Shown in pieces: positions 19,690 to 32,000 of a DNA stretch of 64,000 bases (the first letter of the stretch is position 1; each line of letters begins with the position of its first letter). The notes under the pieces were generated by a model. The model ran no database searches, was not told the DNA's origin, and saw nothing but the letters and a program-made list of their open reading frames with translations. The stretch is taken from assembly GCF_963676685.1 (NCBI RefSeq), contig NC_092354.1, forward strand, positions 71,846,178 through 71,910,177. The letters run 5' to 3'. Source of the stretch: Mytilus edulis (lineage: Eukaryota; Mollusca; Bivalvia; Mytilida; Mytilidae). The position numbers and the translations under genes are program-made.

Positions 19690-20760
19690 TGGCAAATATG
19701 TTATAGAGACAACAGAGACAACAACCCAAGCATAGAGCAGACAACAGACGAAGGCCACCAATGGGTCTTCAACGGTAGTGGGTCCGTTCGCCCTGAGTTC
19801 ATTCGTCCATAGAGTCCGATCGCCCTACTTCTAAAAAAAATATTGAGGGCATTAAAGTTGAATAAAGATACTTATATTCTTGAAATTTATGAAAACTGTA
19901 ACATGGAAATATTTAAATGTTGATCGCTTGTTTTGTATCAATTATTGATCAATGACATAACAATTCTCACTGGTGTTGTGATACTAATATTTGATGGATT
20001 ATGAATGAAAATAACTTTTTTTGATAAACTGGTCAGCTTGAATTAACAAAAACATTGATCTACTATTGTATATCATGAAAAGATTTACTAGTTAATTTAC
20101 TAGTTTACTAGTGTCAGTGGTCATGTCAGTTATACTGCATAAACTGACTGAATACTTTTTGTGAACAATAATAATAAAAATAGATACATTGTATTCCAGA
20201 ATCTTCTATGCAAATCAAAGGTTAAATAATAAATTGGTTGCGGCAATACAAATATATGGGTAATTTTTCAACAAACTTTCAACATATTCTGTTCACATAA
20301 TAAACATTGTGCAGCTAGACAACAATTAGGGAAAGAAAATAAAAATCAGGGCGAATGGACCGTGGGCGAACAGGTATCCGGGCGAACGGACCCGGATTCG
20401 TCTTCAACGCAGCGATAAGATACCGCACCCTGAGGTGGTCCTCATTTGGCCCCTAAATAAAATAAAACAAAAATGAACGTTATTCTAAACTCTAAGACAT
20501 ATAAATGAACACATATAAGACTAACATTGCCAGAGGCTCTTGACTTGGGACAGGCGCAAAAATACGGCAGGGTTAACCATGTTTTGTGAGATCTCAACCC
20601 TCCCCTATACATCTAGCAAATGTAGAATAACAAAACACATAGCAATACGCACACTAAAGCTCAGTGTAATAGATGTCCGAGTCCGATGTCAGAATAGATA
20701 ACAAAAGAAACTAAGCAAAATGACAATGATGCATAAATTAACAAGAACTACAAGTATTTA
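19690..20760 (-). repeat. Common dispersed repeat (GGGTCTTCAATGCAGCG family), split by an insertion
   Basis: Host repeat in two parts, about 19690-19774 and 20401-20760. Uninterrupted copies at 57970-58090 and 54300-54440 read ...CCACCAATGGGTCTTCAATG then CAGCG..., and plus-strand copies occur at 37035-37300 and 44185-44440. The join proves the borders of the inserted element at 19775-20400. Confidence 0.85.
19775..20400. mobile_element. Non-autonomous DNA element with 9-bp target duplication (GTTCGCCC motifs)
   Basis: TCTTCAACG occurs directly before (19766-19774) and after (20401-20409) this 626-bp segment, inside a repeat whose empty form has it once. Both ends carry GGGTCCGTTCGCCC in inverted orientation. 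Two further variants of the (G/A)TTCGCCC motif follow at roughly 16-20 bp spacing on each side. The core is AT-rich and non-coding. A 9-bp duplication is characteristic of Mutator-like (and some Merlin) elements; the superfamily is inferred from that alone. Confidence 0.85.
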
Positions 20761-20891
20761 ATAACTCGCCAGCTCCAGACCTCAAGTAATCTGACTGAAA
20801 GATTATGTATTCATCATATGAAACTAGTAAAGGAGAAGTTAGTGTCACGTGTGCAAACCTGAATTATCTATTCCTATCAAGAAATTTTTAA

Positions 20892-21056
20892 CAGGGTTGC
20901 GTTCAATATCGTAGCGGCTACATAGGGCTACGTATATTTCTGACTATTGAACGTGTAGCTAGCCTAGCTGCTACATATATATTGATAGCAGCTAGGCTAG
21001 CTACTCGTTCAGTAGACTAAAATCTTCTAGCCGCTATGATATTGAATGCAACCCTG
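20892..21056. mobile_element. 165-bp hairpin MITE (CAGGGTTGC ends)
   Basis: The left arm CAGGGTTGCGTTCAATATCG, then TAGCGGCTA, is mirrored by the right arm inverted (CAGGGTTGCATTCAATATCA, TAGCGGCTA). The middle also pairs (GTAGCTAGCCTAGCTGC with GCAGCTAGGCTAGCTAC), so nearly the whole element folds into one stem. No ORF. Confidence 0.82.
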
Positions 21057-21630
21057 TTTAGAGTTCTCAATCAAACTAACGCTGTACGATTTACCGGTGC
21101 GACGGAATCAAATCGGATGGAAAATTGGAAGTAAACGCACTCTAAGATTCATTTTTTTTTTTCTATTAGATGTCAATGGCTTTGAACTTGCTGTCAGTTA
21201 AGGCGAGTACTCTCAGATCTGTACTTGATGTCGTTTTGTTGTTGTTGGGATATACAAGTACCCGCCCACGTCCACTTTTTGGTTTTGTTAGATGTATTTG
21301 TATTTGTATCCATCTGATGAGTTAAGCCTCCTTCAACTAATTTTTACACCCTATAATAAATAGAGAGTAATGGACCAAAATATGAAATTATACCCCCTCA
21401 TTTCAAATGGAAACAAAGTTATTAATAACTTAAATTACACGTTTTTTTCTGAAACATTTTTTTTTTTTTATGTTCAAAACATTTTATATTTAAAAAAATA
21501 CAATGTCCCTACTCCTCATTTTTTGAAAGATTGGTGCCTTATGTTAATCTTGATAAAATTCGGTTTTTATTCCAAATAAGCCTTACTGAATAACATGTAT
21601 GTGTGTCTTGTTTCTTTTACAGGATATGTA
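21057..21630. other. AT-rich spacer
   Basis: No gene recognised. The short AT-rich open frame near 21370-21579 has no family features. Confidence 0.4.
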
Positions 21631-23058
21631 TGTAAGACTCAGATCGACGTCCGGTCTCTAATCGCCGTCCGTTCTTCAAATCGACGCCCAATGCTGACGT
21701 CACAATAAAATAAGATTACAAATCGACGGCCAATTCTATCACCCTCTAATCGACGTCCAATTTTTTGCTTCTCTAATCGACGTCCAATTTTTAACTTCTC
21801 TAATCGACGTCCATTTTAATGGACCTATGGAAAGATCCAAACGCCGAGACGCAGACATTTTTGGCCAACATGCCGTATTATACGGAAATATATCTAAAAC
21901 AAATGAATAAAACTGTCGAAATTACAGAACTAAAACTTGAATTGTCCGAGAAAGGAGTGAAGACAGTTGTAGGTCAATATTTTTACAACCAAAACATAGT
22001 ATATGTGACAAATAAAAGGTATTAAAACATGTTTTTTTAAATGTGCTACCGATGTTTACAGGTTGTAATATTATTTTTTTTTGTAATTTAAGAGCTTATT
22101 AAAAAAACCAATGAGATATGGTGTGATAGCTAATCGGACAACTATACACCAGAGTTGAAATGAAGTGGATGTAAGCAATTATAAAGCCTTTTACCTTTAT
22201 AGCTTGCTTTTTGGTGTAAGCCAAGGCTCCGTGTTTAAGGTCGTATTTTAACCTATTATGGTTTTCTTTTATAAAGTGTGACTTGGTTGAGAATTGTCTC
22301 ATTGCCACTCATACCACATTTTCTTATATCTATAGGTAACCGTACGTCCTTCAACAATGATTAAGTCGGCAATTAAAGGTCACCACGACATGAAACATAT
22401 TAAACAATTATTATAAAACTAAAAACTGACTTATACCAAAAAAAATCCGAAAAACAAATATGCAAGACATAAACCAACGACAACGGTGAACCACTAGACT
22501 AAAGACACATAAAATATTTGGCTGGGTTTAACATGTTTGTGAGCGCTAAACATTCCCTTAACAATGGTATAACAGCATAACATAAAAACATAATGCCAAT
22601 TTATTTTGTACATTTTTAACTCTAGGTGTAAAACTACTGAATTTGTTGAATACAGAGTTCAAATTATAATACCCTAAAAACAGTTGGTATTTTCTCCTTC
22701 ATTTTGTCCATTGTTGAAAACTGAGTGTTCATGGCCAATATAAATGTCGTTTTGTTTTCTTTGTCGTTGGGTTCCTATATCTATATACGTATACTCACAT
22801 GCCATTTATCAATATGCATGTATAAGTGTAAGTGCAGCAATTTTTTTTTTATTATTCATTGATATTGGAAATCAAGAAGACTACAATAGTTATATATTGA
22901 AGGTACCAAGATTATAGTTTAGTACTCCAGACCCGCGTTTCGTCTACATAATACTTAGTGACGCTCATATCAAAATATTATAAATCGGACTTCAGATTTG
23001 GACTTCGATTTGAGGAACAGACGTCGATTAGAGACCGGACGTTGATCTGAGTCTAACA
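21631..23058. mobile_element. Inverted-repeat element 3 (TCTAATCGACGTCCA arrays)
   Basis: The ends TGTAAGACTCAGATCGACGT (21631) and, inverted, TGTTAGACTCAGATCAACGT (from 23058) continue to match for about 60 bp. TGTA flanks both sides (21627-21630, 23059-23062), a probable 4-bp target duplication. The left end holds about seven units of AATCGACGTCCA at roughly 25-bp spacing (21646-21812). The right end has four diverged units. The interior is a patchwork of dispersed mussel repeats (22100-22340 and 22900-22985) and an unrecognised 68-codon frame at 21819-22025. No transposase seen. Confidence 0.78.
22900..22985 (+). repeat. Diverged ACGAAACGCGCG-family repeat
   Basis: A diverged copy of the 1041-1140 repeat (AGACCCGCGTTTCGTCTACA and GTGACGCTCATATCAAAATA), lying just inside the right end of element 3. 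Confidence 0.75.
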
Positions 23059-23062
23059 TGTA

Positions 23063-24630
23063 CATACGTACACATGTATGTACACATACATAAGAACAGT
23101 TATTTTTTATATTTGGTTCAAAGTGCCCCCACCCCCTCTTTTCCCCTAGTAATAGAGGTTCTGCAACTTACTGGTTTAGTTTAAACATATTTTATTTGCG
23201 TAAATGTGCAAAACGGATGAGACACAAGTTAATCAAACTTATAAAGTCTTACTGGTTGTATATATAGGCCTGTTTCGTTTTTAACTAATTTTCTTATACA
23301 TTTTGCCATACTTTTTGAGATCAATTGATTTCGTGAAAAGATGAAAAAAAGAGTTAGTATTAATGATAAACCACAAAAGGTTAATTGTATTCTGACTAAA
23401 TTACACCAAATATAAAATGTGTGCAAAATACAACTGCTGTTATATGGACATCGAAACGATTTAACCCGTCAGGAGCCCCATGTATTAGACCGTTCCACTT
23501 CAATTTCATCACACGCTAATGACTTTTGAATCGATCATGCGCAGCTGTCTATTTCTATAAAAAGCACACAATAATTTATATATTCCACCCATTTGTTTAC
23601 AACATACAAGTACGTCACCTATAAAAATCAATAAGGTTTGTGTTTTATTCATTTATACCCAAAGTAAGATACGATTTACATTATGTTTGATGTTACAACC
23701 TGTACATTATATTCACGTACTATTTATGTCTTTGTTTTGTTTACTTCCGTTTCTTAATTATAGATTTGAACGACATTCATATGATTTGAACGACTTTCCA
23801 GATATAGGTGAATGGCCAAAGGGATCGGCTTGGAATTTATTTATCAAACACGTGTTTTTAAAATAATTTCAATGAAGCATTTTTTATATGAAGTATTTGT
23901 TATAAAGACATGCAATTAAGTCAATTACGTGACTTGTATATACTAATATAGATAACAGAAATTGATACATGCATTTAGCTACCTCTTCAATGCTTCATGC
24001 ATCGACACTTATTTCACGGTTAAATATATATTAATTTAATTTTTCTGTGTTATTTAAATTGATAAAGGAAACAAAAAAAAAACCCCAATAATTCAATTAA
24101 TTTTTATTTTTATTTAATATAATAGCACGATACTGGTTCCCAAGGATGGAAACAATTTAAAAATACTATTTGAACTAACCATGCTTGAACCATTTATATC
24201 TATGCTTGAATGTATCATATTTGAGTAACATGAGTGACGCAATAGTTTATGGAGGAAGGTGTTTAAAATATGAATAGCAATGAATGGAAGACGCTTGTTT
24301 GTTTACAAACTTATACCATATATTGATTATATTACAATGTATTATACGGTTATACAGAAAGGATACTTAATTGCAAAATAATTCCATGACCTCGGAGGAA
24401 TTTCTTATTGAACGTTCGCTAGCAGCTTATAATCTCGGGAGCTATACACTTTATCTTTTAATTTTATCATAATCAAAATGACAGGCGAAAAATGAAACAG
24501 TAAGTACAAGTGCCATGACGTAGATATATGAATCCGTATGAATATGAGGAGCCATGAAGGTACATGTAACTTGTGTAACTTCGACAAGAAACCAAGCAGT
24601 AGTGAATCCAGAACTATTCATAAATAGAGC
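23063..24630. other. AT-rich spacer upstream of the sulfotransferase gene
   Basis: No coding region recognised. A TATA-like CTATAAAAAGC occurs at about 23556. The promoter and any 5' UTR exon of the sulfotransferase could lie here, but nothing fixes them. Confidence 0.3.
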
Positions 24631-24631
24631 G

Positions 24632-25109
24632 CTGACTGACCTAAAAAGAGGGGAGGTTGACTGACATAAAAAGGGGGGCTCCAGTCATGCTTCAGTATGT
24701 ATGGGTCAATATAACTAATTAAATGAAAAAAAGGGGAGTCCCTGGGGTCACCCTACCTCCTCCTGTTTGAGAACTTAGAAACCGATGAGATCCCCCCCCT
24801 AAACCATATATATTCACGTATGGGACAATATAACAAATCAAATGAAATATAGGGGAAGTTCCTGGGGTCACCCTACCCCTTCCTATTTGAGAACTTAAAA
24901 ACCCTCGGGATCCCCACCCCTAAACCATATATATTCATGTATGGGACAATATAACAAATCAAATGAAATATAGGGGAAGTCCCTGTAGTCACCCTACCCC
25001 TTCCTGTTTGAGAACTTGAAAACCCTTGAGATCCCCACCCCTAAACCATATATATTCATGTATGACAATATAACAAATCATTTACATTTTCTATGGACAG
25101 GTCAGTCAG
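24632..25109 (+). repeat. 121-bp minisatellite, about 3.5 copies, with inverted 11-mers at the ends
   Basis: The unit contains GGGACAATATAACAAATCAA, GGGGTCACCCTACC and TTTGAGAACTT. Equivalent points fall at 24702, 24821, 24942 and 25062, a period of 120-121 bp. CTGACTGACCT (24632) and its complement AGGTCAGTCAG (25099-25109) bracket the array. Confidence 0.82.
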
Positions 25110-25467
25110 ACCTCACCTTTGATGCTTGTAGTAGTGAACATTTGTCTGATTTGTGTCTCATAACTTTTGAACTATAAAATACAAACTCAGTTTTCTTTAC
25201 AGGGAAACCAGTTCATTTACACTATTACATGTTCGTACCAAGTCAAAACGTACTACTAACAGTCAACTAAAATCAACGTTAACAACATGTACTAACAAGA
25301 ACAACTGCAATCATTGCGAACTTGTACCACTGCAGACTCACCATAAAAAAATATACATTAATATATATGCATTGCTATTGAAACCTTGATAAATTAAATT
25401 ATTTGCCTTAATAATTAATTCATTAGATAAACATAAATGTACTTTATATGAATGTTTAATGCCATAT

Positions 25468-25623
25468 CAGAGGCGGATTTAGAGGTTTTTTTTACCCCCT
25501 CCCCCCACATTTTGAGGAAAAATTTGGTTGATTATATAGGGAATCACTGAAGCATGATTGGAGCGGGACCACTCTAAGCAGTCAGTGGGCACCCATTTAT
25601 GAAAATTTCTGGATCCGCCATTG
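25468..25623. mobile_element. MITE related to 18757-18938
   Basis: The left end CAGAGGCGGATTTAGAGG and the inverted right end CAATGGCGGATCCAGAAA share the GGCGGAT core of the element at 18757. Interior 120 bp, non-coding, with a C-rich tract. Confidence 0.65.
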
Positions 25624-25843
25624 CACATAATTACGTTTGCCTGCTTTTTGGTTAACTGCCTTCATCGCTTACAGCGCTTTGATTTTTTTATTGTCTATTG
25701 TTGATAAAGCTTAAAAGTTAGTACATTTCGTTTCATTTTAACTCCAAAATCAGAAGTATAGATGTATGTATCTTTCATAAATGTTACAAAATATATCAAC
25801 TGTTGAAAGTACATAAGGACGTCTTTACTTGTACCATTTTCAG

Positions 25844-26018
25844 ATGCCGTTTACATATCTAAAAGGCGAGGGCGGAGACACATTAAAGGTCAGAGATATA
25901 GACGGTGCCTATACCTTTCCATGGAACAATCTAGAGAACCACGACGAGGAGTTCCGCTCGATACCAAATTGGAAAGCTAGGGATGATGACGTAATGATTT
26001 GTGTATATCCAAAATCGG
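25844..26018 (+). CDS. Sulfotransferase exon 1 (start to PKS-G)
   Basis: It encodes MPFTYLKGEGGDTLKVRD, WNNLENHDEEFRSIPNW, ARDDDVMICVYPKS and the first base of the loop glycine. The donor is GTAAAATA at 26019. TTTTCAG immediately precedes the ATG. Confidence 0.88.
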
Positions 26019-29000
26019 GTAAAATATTTTTAGTCAATATTGGTGAAAGTGGCGTTAAACACCAATCAATCAATCATTCAGTATTATAGAAACTAAGTTT
26101 GGTATTCTTTCCCGTGTAAACCACGAAATATCCCGTATTTCTGTCAGTATCAAATATAAGTCATTTTCTGCACTTCAAAAGGATACAGATTGATAAAAAA
26201 GGTATTTGTCCTGTCACTGAAAAGTGTATCTTTTATGATACCGAGAATGAAGTTTTACATAACACAGATATTGTGTTCAGATTTTCTGAAAAAAATATTT
26301 TGGGAAGAAAAATTAGCAGTTTAATGTGAAAAAACCTTACAAAATCAGCACCGTTGATATGGTTATGATAATACAACTGTTGTTGAATTGATATCTTTTG
26401 TTTCCATCTCAACAAAGTTGTGACACTTTGATCATGAAGATAGAAATATTTGTTTGAAACTATTTAAAAGTTTAAGTTTGTTTTTGGGGAAGACGGCTTC
26501 AAGCCGTCAATCCCCAATGGGGTTGACCAGAGTGACATTCCCTCACATCATTCATTTTGTTTTTTAGTGTGGAAAACCCCCCAACAAATCTTACTAAGAA
26601 TGATGAGATGGGGAGACACAAATGAATAAATTGACTTTAAACACTTTTTTACACATTTCCCTTCTGTTTCTCTCGAAATTATCGTATATCGAGCTCTCCT
26701 TTACACTATTTACGTTTCTTTTACAATCCGGAAAAATCAGTATGACGAGATATTCTAAATATATCCAACATACATTATATTTTATAGTGACGTCATTGTT
26801 GGAATGCCACACTACGCATAAGCAGGGATATCCTTCACTGGTTATTTAAATCATTCTCAAAGATTGTGCACTAATTAAAAAATAGTATTTGTTGAATTTA
26901 AACATAATGATGTTTGCTGTAGATGATTTAAACATCAACATGCAATACTTTAATTTGTAGGTCAACAACTTTCAAAGTAAACAGGAAGTCCGAGAGGCTA
27001 CATGAGATCGGGGAGAGAAACGATCTTTTCCATTTTTTTCTGTAAAACTCTGTTTTGAGAATCTTCCTCCAATTCAGGAGCACCTCAATTTATGAGCTAA
27101 TTATTCACTAAAATAAACACTTAAAATGTGACATTTAGTATATGATAAGTAGTCTTTCATTAAAACTAAATTTTGTGTACCAACATAATCATTGTAATAG
27201 TTACAAAAAAATTACAAATTTTGCATTTTGTAGTTTAAACCTATTTATTCATGAAATTTTACAAATATTTCAAAATGTAGGATTTGGAAACAAGCTTCAC
27301 ACAGTTTACAACAATCATATTGTTATTTTTATTAGTACCTGTATCTCTGTGATGAGAGATATAACTGGGAACTTTATCAATGGAAATTTAAAACTACATA
27401 GATTTTTCAGTCCTAACTTTCTTAAGAAAAAAATAAAAAATTTTAAGAGTACTGTCACAAAAAATGGAAAATGGCCCTAGCCTACAGTTCAGTCGTACAC
27501 TATTAAGATTTCAAAAATAATTGTAGTTGTTGTTAAATGACAGAATTCAACTAGTTGAATTTTAGATAATTAACTATCAACTTTAATTGAATGTTTAGAT
27601 TTAGAAGATGCAGATCTCTTCCATTGGTCTAAATTGAATCCTAAACTAAAGAAACGAAATTACATTTAACAAAAATTGATTCCAATAGTGTCAACCTTCC
27701 ACATGTTCTAGCTGTTCTTTTTTTCATTCTTTATATGAAGACTATCAAAAGATAACCCCCCCCCCCCAAACCCCCACCCCAAAAAAATGAAATAGAAACA
27801 AGGGCCGTCTTTCCCCTCAGAGCTAAAAAATGGAAAATGGCCCTAGCCTACAGTTCAGTCGTACACTATTAAGATTTAAAAAATAATTGTAGTTGTTGTT
27901 AAATGACAGAATTCAACTAGTTGAATTTTAGGTAATTAACTATCAACTTTAATTGAATGTTTAGATTTAGAAGATGCAGATCTCTTCCATTGGTCTAAAT
28001 TGAATCCTAAACTAAAGAAACGAAATTACATTAAACAACAATTGATTCCAATAGTGTCAACCTTCCACATGTTCTAGCTGTTCTTTTTTTCATTCTTTAT
28101 ATGAAGACTATCAAAAGATAACCCCCCCCCCAACCCCCACCCCAAAAAAATGAAATAGAAACAAGGGCCGTCTTTCCCCTCAGAGCTATTCAGCTCTTTG
28201 ATTTAAATTGGTAACTATTTATCACAGGGAGAAAAGACAATGGAACCGTAAAATGTATGGCTGTATATAGGGCACTTTGACTGTCCCTCAGGTATCTTTC
28301 GTTCCTCTTTTGTAAGATGAGAAGAAAAAAAGTCAAAGAAATCGCGGGATACACAAGAAAAATTAAATTATTCAGTGAATTAAATTTTTGTTCATTGAAA
28401 AAAGTAAAATCACAAAAATACTGAACTTAGAGGAAAATCAATTCGGAAAGTCCTTAATCACATGGCAAAATCAAAAAACAAAACGTATCAAAAACGAATG
28501 GACAAGAACTGTCATTTCTGAACCTTTTTCTTTTACTTTTCAGGCACTCACTGGGCGTATGAAATCCTCAGTATGCTGCTATCCCAAAAGGCAGAACGTG
28601 TAGAGACGTTTAAACAAAGTGGCGTGCTTGACTCTATTAGTCAGGAACAATTTGATAGCATGCCATCCCCGCGAGTTCTCAGCACAAATGCCTTATTTCC
28701 TCAACTTCCGGTGGACTTTAGAAACCGGAAGTGTAAAATCGTTCATATCGTTCGGAACCCTAAGGATGTTGCTGTATCGTTTTTTCATCATCACACTGGA
28801 CTAAAAACCTACGAATTTGACGGGAATTGGGAAACGTACCTCCCACGTTTTATGAAAGGAGATGGTAAGTTTTGTTTTCAATTTTTATTTGTTACCGAAC
28901 CTTCATTTAGATTGACAGGGGTGAGGGGTTATGTTTTTTTTTTTGCATCAGACAGGGACGTAGCTAGAATGAAACGATGCGCAAGCAACTATCACTGAGC

Positions 29001-32000
29001 GGACCCTTTTATGCAGAAAAATGTGTTGTTTTTTTTTCGGTTTTCGGACAAATATTGTATTGATTTGTTTTTCTAAGCTATCAATCATTTTTTCTTTTAA
29101 ATTCAACACTATATAAAGGTAAGGGGAAAATCAGTATTCAGAATATTTTTTGTTGTTATCTGCTTGACCACAATATTTTTTTTTAACACATTGGGGATCA
29201 GAATATTTTTAAGGAAACTGCAATACTCCCCTTTCGTAGTTAAATGGTAATTCTTTAAATGATTTTTAAAAACTTAACGAAATCAGTTACAAAGATACAG
29301 TAGTTACTTATTTTCCATCCTTTTTTTTATCAATGTTTATAGTAAAGAATGTAAAATTAATAATCATCAATAATAACTGGGATTCTGGTACATCTTTGTA
29401 CCATCGGACTACTAACACAAGGGTTCCTGGTTCGATTCCCGTTTCGGGAAGAAAATTTCAGGGACTGAATTTTCGGCTCTCTCTTGACACCATTTGCGAG
29501 TATGGTCTTGAGGACACGATGAAAATCCGTCGGAAGGGGACGATAAATGGCTGACCCGTGTTACAAGAGAGCCATATCTCTTGCACATAAAAGACACCCT
29601 TATAGATTTCGAAAAAGAGTAGGCTAATGCCGCTACAAGGCAGAACTCGCACCCGCAAAGTGGAAAGGGATTAATATAAGTTGCAAAACTTGTTTCCCAA
29701 AGCAATCCACTATAAATAATTATGTTTAAACTAATCGTTGTCCCATTAGGCCGATTTCGTACCTTCAAAAACGGCGAATTCACTCGAAGATTGCCGATTG
29801 ATCGATGTACATGATGGAAACCTTTTTGTTTTGTCTAAAATATATATATATTATTAGATACTGCCATGCTCCAATTATTTCTCCTTACAGGAAATCAGTT
29901 GCAGAGACAAAGTATTTTCCATCATTTTCCATCCTTTATCAAACCTATATCATGTATAAAGTAAATCATATGAAATCAGAATGGACATCAGAAAAAACTC
30001 CGGATTCTTGTTCACCGAAGTGCATGATAAAAACCTTATTTTGTGTGTCTAAAATATATATTTAGTAGATGCAAATGTCTTAATAATTTCTTTTTATGTT
30101 GAAAACATTTCCTTCATATATTTGCAGTTGACGGCAACTCCTGGTTTGACTATACAAATGACTGGGAGAAGACAATAGTAGACAATCCAGATTATCCAAT
30201 TCATATTATGTACTTCGAGGACATGGTTGAGGTTAGTATGGAATAATAGTTATTATTTACTTGCATGGCTTTCAAATTTGGCATAGTACTTTAGATATTA
30301 ACGAGAGGGGGGGGGGGTAACATTTTTTCGGAACGTCGGGATTTGGCCTTCATATTTGTAGGGGAATTTGGGGTTTGCTATCTGGACTCATGAATTAATG
30401 ATTAAGTGGGAACAGTTACAAAAGGGAACGAGTAAGTGTTCCAAGGAAATAACACGACTATTCTAGCATTGAGATTTACGACATTTATTGAATTAAGTTA
30501 TAAATTTTGTTTTGTAGAATATCCATGCTGAAATATTCAAACTGGCCAATTTTCTTGAAGTATGTACTCATAGTACATTAGATTTTATCAACAGTGTTGC
30601 CTCCCTTTGTACGATAGATAAAATGAGAAATGAGAAAGCAACTACTGCCCCGTTATCTTGGAAGGAAGGCAGCGCTGGGGTATATCGAAAAGGTAAGAAT
30701 AACGTATATAGAATTAAGAATTGAAACGGGGTATGTGTCAAAGAGACAACAACCCAACCAAAGAGCAGAAAACAGACCAATGAATGCCACTAATTTGTTT
30801 TCAACACAGTGCTCAATAAAATCACGCACCCGTAATATGTTTACTAATTCATCGTAAATGGACGTCATGCACAAATTAGGATACAGGTGGCTGACAGCTC
30901 TTTATCACAGATTGGGATGAAATAATTGTGCAACACATACCCACAGTGGTGTCAAAAGTATGATAATTTATATCCCGTCATGAGTCGACGGTGCTACTAA
31001 TAAATACTGGAATAACGGCTCACATCCGCTCACCCCAGAGCAGCTAAGTTCAACCAGTTTGGTTTTTTTTTTTGGTTTTTATACGACCGCAAAATTTGAA
31101 ATTTTTTTCGTCGTATATTGCTATCACGTTGGCGTCGTCGTCTGCGTCGTCGTCGTCGTCGTCGTCCGAATACTTTTAGTTTTCACACTCTAACTTTAGT
31201 AAAAGTGAATAGAAATCTATGAAATTTTAACACAAGGTTTATGACCACAAAAAGAAGGTTGGTATTGATTTTGGGAGTTTTGGTCCCAACATTTTAGGAA
31301 TTAGCGGCCAAAAAGGGCCCAAATAAGCATTTTCTTGGTTTTCGCACTATAACTTTAGTTTAAGTTAATAGAAATCTATGAAATTTTGACACAAGGTTTA
31401 TGACCACAAAAGAACGGTTGGGATTGATTTTGGGAGTTTTGGTTTCAACAGTTTAGGAATTAGGGGCCAAAAAAGGGCCCAAATAAGCATTATTCTTGGT
31501 TTTCGCACAATAACTTTAGTTTCAGTAAATAGAAATCTATGAAATTTAAACACAAGGTTTATGACCATAAAAGGAAGGTTGGTATTGATTTTGGGAGTTT
31601 TGGTCCCAACAGAATAAGGGCCCCAAAGGGTCCAAAATTAAACTTTGTTTGATTTCATCAAAATTGAATAATTGGGGTTCTTTGATATGCCGAATCTAAC
31701 TGTCATGACTGTGTTTGTAGATTCTTAACTTTTGGTCCCGTTTTCAAATTGGTCTACATTAAGGTCCAAAGGGTCCAAAATTAAACTTAGTTTTATTTTG
31801 ACAAAAAATGAATCAGTTAGGTTCTTTGATATGCTGAATCTAAAAATGTACTTAGATTCTTGATTATTGGCCCAGTTTTCAAGTTGGTCCAAATCGGGGT
31901 CCAAAATTAAACTTTGTTTGATTTCATCAAAAATTGAATAAATGGGGTTCTTTGATATACCAAATCTAACTGTGTATGTAGATTCTTCATTTTTGGTCCT

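Larger units (their letters stand above)
26019..28543 (+). other. Sulfotransferase intron 1 with repeats
   Basis: It begins with a SINE-type 3' tail (AGTGGCGTTAAACACCAATC, then ATC repeats, 26047-26080), also seen at the end of the SINE at 38790. 26485-26516 is a perfect stem-loop. 27461-28190 is a tandem duplication. 28268-28312 is the end of a common dispersed repeat. No other exon seen. Confidence 0.7.

Noticed and set aside
29412..29783. 123-codon minus-strand frame
   Set aside because: Overlaps a tRNA-derived SINE that recurs at 54000; the frame is incidental.
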